Below are positions 17,687 to 24,785 of a stretch of 64,000 nt of DNA, one piece after another (positions within the stretch are counted from its first letter, which is position 1; the number at the start of each line of letters is the position of its first letter). The notes under the pieces were generated by a model. That model saw only the letters and a program-made list of their open reading frames with translations, did not search any database and had not been told where the DNA came from. This stretch comes from Lacinutrix sp. 5H-3-7-4. Lineage in GTDB: Bacteria; Bacteroidota; Bacteroidia; Flavobacteriales; Flavobacteriaceae. The position numbers and the translations under genes were made by a program. The DNA is taken from the NCBI RefSeq assembly GCF_000211855.2, contig NC_015638.1:1240001-1304000 (forward strand). Direction: 5' to 3'.

Positions 17687-17728
17687 ATATTTATTTTAAA
17701 GCAATAAACACTCTAAATGTCTTCAAAC

Positions 17729-17758
17729 TTGTTAAGTTGATATAAAACAATACCTTTG
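17729..17758 (+). promoter_or_regulatory. Promoter of trhO
   Basis: TTG at 17729-17731, exactly 19 bases, then TACCTTTG at 17751-17758, the textbook Bacteroidota promoter. Transcription would start near 17762, about 34 bases before the ATG. Confidence 0.85.
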
Positions 17759-17795
17759 CAAAAAAAAATCTTTAACTTTTTAAAATTAGTATAGC

Positions 17796-18863
17796 ATGCA
17801 ACTGTACAATAAACTAAGTGCCAAAGAAAGAGCTGCGTTAATAGAAAACGCAGGTAAAGAGCGTTTAACACTATCTTTCTATCAATATGCGAAAATTGGC
17901 AATCCGCAAATATTACGAGACCATTTATTTTTAACATGGGATGCATTAGACGTTTTAGGGCGTATTTACATTGCAACCGAAGGTATTAATGCACAATTAT
18001 CCTTACCAGCCGATAGGTTTAACGAGTTTAAAACGCATTTAGATACTATTGAGTTTTTAAAAGACATTAGGTTAAATGTCGCTGTAGAGCAAGATAACAT
18101 GTCTTTTTTAAAGCTTAAAATAAAAGTTAGAAACAAAATTGTTGCAGATGGCTTAGAAGATAATTCTTTTGATGTTACAAATAAAGGAACGCATGTAGCA
18201 GCACAAAAATTTAACCAACTTATAGAAGACGAAAACACCGTTTTAGTAGATATGAGAAATCACTACGAAAGCGAAATAGGTCATTTTAAAAATGCTGTAA
18301 CTCCAGATGTTGATACCTTTCGTGAATCTTTAGATATTATTGAAGACGATTTAAAAGAACATAAAGAAGATAAAAACCTAGTAATGTATTGCACTGGTGG
18401 TATACGTTGCGAAAAAGCAAGTGCATATTTTAAGCATAAAGGTTTTAAAAATGTATACCAGTTAGAAGGTGGTATTATAGAATATACTAGGCAAGTAAAA
18501 GAAGAGCAACTTGAAAATAAATTTTTAGGAAAAAACTTTGTTTTCGATGAGCGTCGTGCCGAAAAAATTAGTGACCATGTTATAGCTAATTGCCACCAAT
18601 GTGGCAAACCATGCGATACACACGTAAATTGTGCTAATGAAGCTTGTCACTTACTATTTATACAATGTGAAACGTGTAAAACCGAGATGGACAATTGCTG
18701 CTCTACAACTTGTAAAGAAATTAATGCCTTACCATACGAAGAGCAAAAAGCACTAAGAAAAGGACAAGGTAATAGTAACGATATATTTAAAAAAGGTAGA
18801 GCAGATCACTTACCATATAAAAAAGATTTGCGTAATATATTTGAAACCTTAAAAAAGAAATAA
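17796..18863 (+). CDS. trhO: Rhodanese-related tRNA uridine hydroxylase TrhO
   Basis: TrhO (YceA family) performs prephenate-independent, oxygen-dependent hydroxylation of U34 in some tRNAs, the first step to 5-oxyacetyl or 5-methoxyuridine. The 355-residue protein has an N-terminal alpha/beta domain (SFYQYAKIGNPQILRD, AEGINA-like TEGINAQLS), a rhodanese domain with active-site loop YCTGGIRCEKA (Cys199), and a C-terminal cysteine-rich segment (ANCHQCGKPCDTHVNCAN...CETC), probably a zinc site. Preceded by a very good promoter and followed by a terminator, so a single-gene unit. Confidence 0.95.
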   Translation: MQLYNKLSAKERAALIENAGKERLTLSFYQYAKIGNPQILRDHLFLTWDALDVLGRIYIATEGINAQLSLPADRFNEFKTHLDTIEFLKDIRLNVAVEQDNMSFLKLKIKVRNKIVADGLEDNSFDVTNKGTHVAAQKFNQLIEDENTVLVDMRNHYESEIGHFKNAVTPDVDTFRESLDIIEDDLKEHKEDKNLVMYCTGGIRCEKASAYFKHKGFKNVYQLEGGIIEYTRQVKEEQLENKFLGKNFVFDERRAEKISDHVIANCHQCGKPCDTHVNCANEACHLLFIQCETCKTEMDNCCSTTCKEINALPYEEQKALRKGQGNSNDIFKKGRADHLPYKKDLRNIFETLKKK

Positions 18864-18870
18864 TCACACA

Positions 18871-18903
18871 AAAAAAGCCTAAGAAATTATCTTAGGCTTT
18901 TTT
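18871..18903 (+). terminator. Terminator after trhO
   Basis: Perfect 13-bp stem AAAAAAGCCTAAG / CTTAGGCTTTTTT with a 7-base loop, 7 bases after the stop codon. Confidence 0.92.
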
Positions 18904-19068
18904 ATATTTCACAGTCTTCTAAATAATCTTATCTTTACCGTTAGATTTTATTTTTAGCCGAAGCAAAATTTCTTCAATAAAAAAGTAAAACATTATTAAT
19001 CGTCTTCTGGTGTTTCTAAAGCATTATAGCTACAACATAAAACATTCAGAATCAATATATCTACATAT

Positions 19069-20319
19069 ATGGCTTGTGCAAGTTGCTCAACTAAAGACGG
19101 CCAACCTAAAGGCTGCAAAAATAACGGTACCTGTGGTACAGACAGTTGTAATAAACTCACTGTCTTCGATTGGCTATCTAACATGTCTGTTCCTAACGGA
19201 GAAAAACCTTTCGATTTTGTTGAGGTTCGTTTTAAAAACGGAAGAAAAGACTACTATAAAAACACAGAAAATTTATCGCTTACAATAGGTGAAATTGTTG
19301 CAACACAAGCACAATCTGGGCATGATATTGGTATGGTTACACTAACCGGAGAATTGGTTAGAGTGCAAATGAAAAGAAAAAAAATAGCGCCAAAACCAGA
19401 CGAAGTATTAAAAATTTATAGGAAAGCATCACAAAGAGATATAGATATTTGGAGTGAAGCTCGTGATAAAGAAGAGCCAATGAAGGTTAAAGCAAGACAA
19501 TTTGCTATAGACCTAAAATTACAAATGAAAATCTCCGATATTGAATTTCAAGGAGACGCAAGCAAAGCAACATTTTATTATACAGCCGAAGAACGTGTAG
19601 ATTTTAGAGAACTAATTAAAGTATTTGCTCGAGAATTTAGAACAAGAATAGAAATGAAACAAGTTGGGTTTAGGCAAGAAGCCTCAAGACTTGGTGGTAT
19701 AGGTTCTTGTGGTAGAGAGTTGTGTTGCTCAACTTGGTTAACAGATTTTAGATCGGTAAGTACAAGTGCAGCAAGATACCAACAGCTATCCTTAAATCCG
19801 CAAAAACTTGCAGGACAATGTGGTAAGTTAAAATGCTGTTTAAATTATGAACTTGATTCTTATATGGATGCTTTAAAAGCATTTCCAAAAAACGATACCA
19901 AGTTATATACAGAAAAAGGTACCGCAGTATGCCAAAAAACCGATATATTTAAAGGTCACATGTGGTATGCATATGAGGGCGAATGGATGAACTGGCATAA
20001 AATAACAACAGACCAAGCCAGAGAAATAATAGAGTTAAATAAGAAAAAAGAAAAAGTAGCAAGCTTAGAAGAATATGCTTCAGATTTAATTGAAGAATCT
20101 AAAGTAGCCTTCGAGAATGTTGTAGGTCAAGACAGTTTAACGCGTTTCGATAGTCCAAAAGGCAATAAAAAACGTAGAAATAATAAGAGCCGCAATAATA
20201 GAAATAAAAATAAGGCTAAAACACAGCCTCAAAATAAAAAACAACCGGCTGCAAATAAACCTCAAAAGAGAAAAAACAGAAAACCAAGACCACAAAACAA
20301 AACTAATAATGCAAAGTAA
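19069..20319 (+). CDS. ricT: PSP1-domain protein RicT (YaaT-like)
   Basis: A 416-residue member of the PSP1 family. In Bacillus the RicT/YaaT protein forms an iron-sulfur complex with RicA and RicF that affects RNase Y-dependent mRNA maturation; the role in Bacteroidota is not established. Cysteine-rich start (ACASCSTKDGQPKGCKNNGTCGTDSC), core with VEVRFKNGRKDYYKN, a MKVKARQFAIDL-type segment, RLGGIGSCGRELCCSTWL and CGKLKCCLNYE, the conserved cysteines of the family. The last 75 residues are a basic Asn/Lys/Arg-rich tail (KKRRNNKSRNNRNKNK). Overlaps gldH by 11 bases; the ricT-gldH-PBP1A order is common in Flavobacteriia. Confidence 0.92.
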   Translation: MACASCSTKDGQPKGCKNNGTCGTDSCNKLTVFDWLSNMSVPNGEKPFDFVEVRFKNGRKDYYKNTENLSLTIGEIVATQAQSGHDIGMVTLTGELVRVQMKRKKIAPKPDEVLKIYRKASQRDIDIWSEARDKEEPMKVKARQFAIDLKLQMKISDIEFQGDASKATFYYTAEERVDFRELIKVFAREFRTRIEMKQVGFRQEASRLGGIGSCGRELCCSTWLTDFRSVSTSAARYQQLSLNPQKLAGQCGKLKCCLNYELDSYMDALKAFPKNDTKLYTEKGTAVCQKTDIFKGHMWYAYEGEWMNWHKITTDQAREIIELNKKKEKVASLEEYASDLIEESKVAFENVVGQDSLTRFDSPKGNKKRRNNKSRNNRNKNKAKTQPQNKKQPAANKPQKRKNRKPRPQNKTNNAK

Positions 20320-20794
20320 AGTTGCCGTTTTAAGTGTTTTAATAGCAGTAATGTTATTTTCTTGCGATACAAATAGTGTTTTCGATGAGTATAAAGCAGT
20401 GCCAAACGTTTGGAATAAAAACGAAGTTGTAAGCTTTAATGTAAAAGTACCAGACTCAACAAAACCTTATAATTTATTTGTAAATCTTAGAAATACAAAA
20501 GAATATAAGTACAGTAATTTATTTTTAATTGTAGAAATGAATTTTCCTAAAGGAAAAGTAATTCGTGATACTTTAGAGTATAGAATGGCAAAACCAAATG
20601 GAGAGTTGTTAGGTACAGGTTTAACCAGTGTAAAAGAAAATAAACTGTGGTACAAAGAAAACGTAGTGTTTAGTGAAACAGGTACTTATACAGTAAATAT
20701 AAAACAAGCAATGCGTAATAATGGAGACATTAATGGCGTTACTAATCTAGAAGGTATAACCGATGTAGGTTTTAGAATTGAAGACGTAAAATAA
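20309..20794 (+). CDS. gldH: Gliding motility lipoprotein GldH
   Basis: GldH is one of the lipoproteins needed for gliding in Flavobacterium johnsoniae and is linked to the T9SS-dependent motility machinery; its biochemical role is unknown. The 161-residue protein has a lipobox LFSC with cysteine 19 after a hydrophobic segment, then the family body (FDEYKAVPNVWNKNEVVSF, NLFVNLRNTKEYKYSNLFLI, FSETGTYTVNIKQAMR, LEGITDVGFRIE). It starts inside the end of ricT and is followed 26 bases later by the PBP1A gene. Confidence 0.93.
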   Translation: MQSKVAVLSVLIAVMLFSCDTNSVFDEYKAVPNVWNKNEVVSFNVKVPDSTKPYNLFVNLRNTKEYKYSNLFLIVEMNFPKGKVIRDTLEYRMAKPNGELLGTGLTSVKENKLWYKENVVFSETGTYTVNIKQAMRNNGDINGVTNLEGITDVGFRIEDVK

Positions 20795-20820
20795 CTTTAA
20801 ATACATTAGTACTTATTTAA

Positions 20821-23187
20821 ATGGCAAAAGCAAAAAGCAAAACCAAACAAACACAAGAACCTCAGAGCTTCGAAAAATACATTCGTTGGTTTTGGATACT
20901 CTTTTTATCTGGAATAGCAGCAATAGCACTACTATTTCTATTAGCTTCATGGAGCGTATTTGGTGAAATGCCAGATCACACTCAATTAGAAAACCCTAAA
21001 ACAAATTTAGCAACAGAAATTATTTCTAGCGATGGTAAAACATTAGCAAAATTCTATTTTAACGACAATAGAACACCTGTTGGTTATAATGAGTTATCTA
21101 AACATTTAGTAGATGCTTTAATAGCAACCGAAGATGCACGTTTTCACGAACATTCTGGTATAGACGGCCGAGGCACATTGCGTGCTATTGTAAAATTAGG
21201 CTCTGGTGGAGGAGCAAGTACAATATCGCAACAATTAGCAAAACAATTATTTCATGGCGAAGGTTCAAAAAACATAGTAGAAAGAGTTATTCAAAAAGCA
21301 AAAGAATGGATTATTGCTATACGTTTAGAACGCCAATACACAAAAGAAGAAATAATAGCACAATATTTCAATATCTACGATTTTGGAAATAATGGAGACG
21401 GCATACGTTCTGCTTCAAACATCTATTTTGATAAAGAACCAAAAGATTTAAGCATTAAAGAATCTGCTATGTTAGTAGGTATGTTTAAAAACTCTTCATT
21501 TTACAATCCAATTCCATCAAGAAATCCTGTAGGAGTAAAAAACCGAAGAAACGTAGTCTTGTACCAAATGGAAAAATATGGATTTATAGATGAAAAAGTA
21601 AAAGACTCATTACAAAAAACCGAGTTAGATTTAAAATTCACACCACAATCTCATACATCTGGAACAGCAACTTACTTTAGAGAATACTTAAGAAGTTGGA
21701 TGAAAGATTGGACAAAAGATAAAGCCAATAGAAAACCAGACGGAGAAAAATACAATATAAATAGTGATGGTTTAAAAGTGTTTGTAACCTTAGATTCTCG
21801 CATGCAAAAGTATGCCGAAGAAGCTGTAGCTAGACACATGCCAAGACTTCAAGCAGAGTTTTTTAATCAAAACACACCAAAAAGAAATCCAACAGCTCCT
21901 TTTTTAGATTTAGATAAAGCCGAAATCGATAAACTCATGAAAAACGCAATGCGTCGTGGAGAACGTTGGAGAATTTTAAAAAATCAAGGAAAAAGCAATA
22001 AAGAGATAGAAGCATCATTTAATGTACCAACAAAAATGACGGTATTTAAATGGATAGATGGCAAAGCAGGAGAAGTAGATACTATCATGAAACCAATAGA
22101 TTCTATGCGCTACTATAAATCCTTTTTACATCCAGGAATGATGAGTATGGATCCACAAACAGGTCACGTAAAAGCATGGGTTGGTGGCATGAATTATAGG
22201 CACTTTAAATACGATATGGTTAAACAAGGAAAACGCCAAGTAGGTTCTACCTTTAAACCATTTGTATATGCAACAGCAATAGACCAATTGCACATGTCAC
22301 CGTGTGATAAATTACCATTATCTCAAATAACAATAGAAGCAAATAAATATGGTAATCCAGAACCATGGACACCAAGTAACGATGGAGGTGATTACGGTGG
22401 CGAAAAAACATTAAAAGCAGCATTAGCAGGATCTATAAATACTGTAACAGCTAGATTAATGAATAAAGTTGGACCACAACCAGTAGCAAAATTAGCTAGA
22501 AATTTAGGGATTACATCAGATATTCCAGAAGTACCATCAATAGCCTTAGGAACACCAGATATTAGTGTGTATGAAATGGTTGGAGCATATTCTGCATTTG
22601 CCAATCAAGGTGTATATACAAAACCTGTTATGATTGAGCGTATTGAAGATAAAAATGGTACCGTTTTATATCAATTTACACCAGAAACTAGAGATGTTTT
22701 AAGTGCAGAATCTGCTTACGTAACAGTAAATTTAATGGAAGGTGTAACACAATATGGATCTGGAGGAAGATTAAGAGGAAAAGGGCGTGATAAATGGCGT
22801 GCAGATTACAGAGAAGTTGTAACTGGTTATCCTTATGAATTTACAAACCCAATAGCAGGAAAAACAGGAACCACACAAAACCAAAGTGATGGTTGGTTTA
22901 TGGGAATGGTGCCAAATCTAGTAACAGGTGTTTGGGTTGGTGCAGAAGATAGAGCAGCACATTTTAAACGTATTACTTATGGTCAAGGCGCAGCAATGGC
23001 ATTACCTATTTGGGGAATGTACATGAAAAGTTGTTATCAAGATGAAACATTAAATGTGTCTAAAGGAAACTTTGAAAAACCTAAAGACTTATCTATAGAA
23101 GTAGATTGCGATAAATACCAGCAAGATAATCCAGATGGTGATAACGATACGCCAACCGAAGATATTCCAGATGAGTTAGATTTATAA
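20821..23187 (+). CDS. mrcA: Class A penicillin-binding protein 1A
   Basis: Bifunctional peptidoglycan synthase of the inner membrane, 788 residues. One membrane helix at about 28-52. The GT51 glycosyltransferase follows (about 70-250: TEDARFHEHSGIDGRGTLRA with the catalytic glutamate, GASTISQQLAKQLF). The transpeptidase domain (about 430-690) has the three penicillin-binding motifs: STFKPF (SxxK), SIN (SxN) and KTGTT (KTG). The acidic C-terminal tail (about 30 residues, QQDNPDGDNDTPTEDIPDELDL) is outside the catalytic fold. Last gene of the ricT-gldH unit, followed by a strong terminator. Confidence 0.97.
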   Translation: MAKAKSKTKQTQEPQSFEKYIRWFWILFLSGIAAIALLFLLASWSVFGEMPDHTQLENPKTNLATEIISSDGKTLAKFYFNDNRTPVGYNELSKHLVDALIATEDARFHEHSGIDGRGTLRAIVKLGSGGGASTISQQLAKQLFHGEGSKNIVERVIQKAKEWIIAIRLERQYTKEEIIAQYFNIYDFGNNGDGIRSASNIYFDKEPKDLSIKESAMLVGMFKNSSFYNPIPSRNPVGVKNRRNVVLYQMEKYGFIDEKVKDSLQKTELDLKFTPQSHTSGTATYFREYLRSWMKDWTKDKANRKPDGEKYNINSDGLKVFVTLDSRMQKYAEEAVARHMPRLQAEFFNQNTPKRNPTAPFLDLDKAEIDKLMKNAMRRGERWRILKNQGKSNKEIEASFNVPTKMTVFKWIDGKAGEVDTIMKPIDSMRYYKSFLHPGMMSMDPQTGHVKAWVGGMNYRHFKYDMVKQGKRQVGSTFKPFVYATAIDQLHMSPCDKLPLSQITIEANKYGNPEPWTPSNDGGDYGGEKTLKAALAGSINTVTARLMNKVGPQPVAKLARNLGITSDIPEVPSIALGTPDISVYEMVGAYSAFANQGVYTKPVMIERIEDKNGTVLYQFTPETRDVLSAESAYVTVNLMEGVTQYGSGGRLRGKGRDKWRADYREVVTGYPYEFTNPIAGKTGTTQNQSDGWFMGMVPNLVTGVWVGAEDRAAHFKRITYGQGAAMALPIWGMYMKSCYQDETLNVSKGNFEKPKDLSIEVDCDKYQQDNPDGDNDTPTEDIPDELDL

Positions 23188-23226
23188 AACTTCACTTTTT
23201 ATAAAATCTAAAACAAGTAATTAAAT

Positions 23227-23266
23227 AAACAAAAAAGCCATTCATTATTGAGTGGCTTTTTTGTTT
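23227..23266 (+). terminator. Terminator after PBP1A
   Basis: About 18 bp of stem, AAACAAAAAAGCCATTCA paired with TGAGTGGCTTTTTTGTTT (one G-T pair), loop TTAT, starting 40 bases after the stop codon. Confidence 0.92.
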
Positions 23267-23330
23267 CTCTTAATTTTGTAAAGCAAAAAACCAAGCTTTA
23301 TAACTACATAAAACACTGTTTTTTATTGAT

Positions 23331-23389
23331 TTACGGTTTTTACCGTAATAAAAAGTACACAAAATTGTCTGTTTTCGATGAAATACACA
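23331..23389. promoter_or_regulatory. Composite two-dyad element, copy 1
   Basis: Dyad 1 is TTACGGT-TTTT-ACCGTAA (perfect 7-bp arms). Dyad 2 is centred on TTTC-GAT-GAAA. Copy 2 lies upstream of the M43 protease with 16 of 18 matching bases in dyad 1 and similar spacing. Likely a binding site for a regulator (inference). Confidence 0.45.
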
Positions 23390-23665
23390 AAAACGCTTAT
23401 AAAAATTTAAATAGCCCATTTGTTTTTTTTTAGGTTTACACTGTTGACATTAAAAATTTAAATCAAAGCCGATTAAAGGTTTACTAAAAACACCAAGATT
23501 AATCTTATAACTAGCGCTAGTTTTTTTAATCTCCCTACTAAGTAATTTAAAATAGTGCTTTTAAGCAATAGCGGCTTTTATTGTTTAAAATACTTCGGCT
23601 TAAAACTCGGCTTAATGTTATTAACCAACCAGTTAAAAACTAAAAGTGGTTTAAAATTATTTATT

Positions 23666-23965
23666 ATGCGAAAATTTAAAAACACTTTATTTATTTTAAT
23701 GTTAATTGGACCGTATGCTTTTGCTGGTTCTAATATTGATAATTCAAATGCTCTATTATTAGATAGTGAAATTTGTCAAAATCAAAATACAACTATACAA
23801 AGTTATATAGATAGATTAACATTTGATGAGTGTACTATTACTGTATCAATCTACCAAGACGGAGAGTTAGTAAGTTCTGCTACGTGGACAGACCATGATG
23901 GTAACTGTAAATTGGCAAAACCTGGAGTAACAATGATGGCTTATGCATTTTTGAATGAGGATTAA
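23666..23965 (+). CDS. Small exported protein with three cysteines
   Basis: A 99-residue protein starting MRKFKNTLFILMLIGPYAFAG, a good signal peptide with cleavage near residue 21. The mature part is about 78 residues, acidic, with cysteines in LDSEICQNQ, TFDECTITV and DGNCKLAKPG. I do not recognise a family. An earlier in-frame ATG at 23555 would place 37 extra residues before the signal peptide, so 23666 is preferred. It precedes the GLPGLI gene by 64 bases and could be a ligand, inhibitor or substrate of that exported/outer membrane pair (inference). Confidence 0.7.
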   Translation: MRKFKNTLFILMLIGPYAFAGSNIDNSNALLLDSEICQNQNTTIQSYIDRLTFDECTITVSIYQDGELVSSATWTDHDGNCKLAKPGVTMMAYAFLNED

Positions 23966-23982
23966 TATTATAAATTTTATAA

Positions 23983-24007
23983 AAGGAGTAATATTTTATT
24001 ACTCCTT
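23983..24007 (+). repeat. Perfect hairpin between the small exported protein and GLPGLI gene
   Basis: Eleven-base arms AAGGAGTAATA / TATTACTCCTT with a three-base loop, 17 bases after one stop and 22 bases before the next ATG. It lacks a strong T tract, so it may be a partial terminator or an mRNA processing/stability hairpin. Confidence 0.55.
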
Positions 24008-24029
24008 ATTTCGTTTTAAAAATAAAGTT

Positions 24030-24785
24030 ATGAGAAAATTTTTATTACCATTAATTTTTTTGTTTTGTCTTTTTAGTTTTGGGCAAACAGCGGGAACTAT
24101 AGAGTATATTTATACAAAAAAATTGGGTGTAGATTACCAAACCGTAGGAGTATTACAGTTCACTTCAAACTATTCAAGTTTTGTAGAATTAAGTCCAATA
24201 CAACTACGAAAATTTAATAATAGTGATGAGAAATCTATTGTTGTAAGTACTATAGCTAAGGAAAGGCCAACAGTACTTATTAATAGAGATGTTGATAGCC
24301 TATACAGTAGTGTTTCATTATTTAATAAAAAGTACAAGATTAAAGAAGTGTTGCCTAGAATTAATTGGGTAATAAAAAATAAATTTAAAAACTCTAGTAT
24401 CTATAAATGTCAACTAGCTACAGGAGAATTTAGAGGTAGGCAATATAGTGTATGGTTTACTCAAGATATTCCACTTCCTTATGGACCTTGGAAATTACAA
24501 GGATTACCAGGTGTGATTTTAGAAGCTCATGATAGTTTAAATCAAATTATTTTTAAAGCAAAATCCATAAAACTAGATACTAAAATCGATCTTGAAGAAA
24601 TAAAATACTCTAAAGCATATGAGTTGAAAACCTTTATAGCCTTAAAAAAGAAAATTTACTTAGAAAAAGAAAGAAGTATAAGTTCTAAAATGCCACGAAA
24701 TGGAAGTATGAAACTTAGTCTACCTTTAAGAAAAACTCAAAAAGAAATAACCTACGAATGGGAAGCAAAAAACACAGAAAATTAA
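24030..24785 (+). CDS. GLPGLI family exported protein
   Basis: A 251-residue protein with a signal peptide (MRKFLLPLIFLFCLFSFGQ) and the diagnostic motif near residues 150-165: PLPYGPWKLQGLPGVILEA, where GLPGVI is the GLPGLI signature. The family is widespread and often multicopy in Bacteroidota; its function is not established. An in-frame ATG at 23955 was rejected because it would put 25 residues before the signal peptide. The gene overlaps the TonB-receptor-like gene by 28 bases, a pairing commonly seen for this family, so the two products probably work together in the periplasm and outer membrane (inference). Confidence 0.9.
   Translation: MRKFLLPLIFLFCLFSFGQTAGTIEYIYTKKLGVDYQTVGVLQFTSNYSSFVELSPIQLRKFNNSDEKSIVVSTIAKERPTVLINRDVDSLYSSVSLFNKKYKIKEVLPRINWVIKNKFKNSSIYKCQLATGEFRGRQYSVWFTQDIPLPYGPWKLQGLPGVILEAHDSLNQIIFKAKSIKLDTKIDLEEIKYSKAYELKTFIALKKKIYLEKERSISSKMPRNGSMKLSLPLRKTQKEITYEWEAKNTEN

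Larger units (their letters stand above)
23188..23665. other. 478-base intergenic region with two dyads
   Basis: After the PBP1A terminator there is no credible ORF up to the small secreted protein at 23666. The region holds a palindrome TTACGGTTTTTACCGTAA (23331-23348) and, 23 bases on, TTTTCGATGAAATACACA (23372-23389). Close relatives of both recur at 31653-31720 before the M43 protease gene. No standard -7 box was found. Confidence 0.6.

Noticed and set aside
18281-18607. 108-codon open frame on the minus strand
   Set aside because: Opposite the rhodanese domain of trhO; no start signal or family match.
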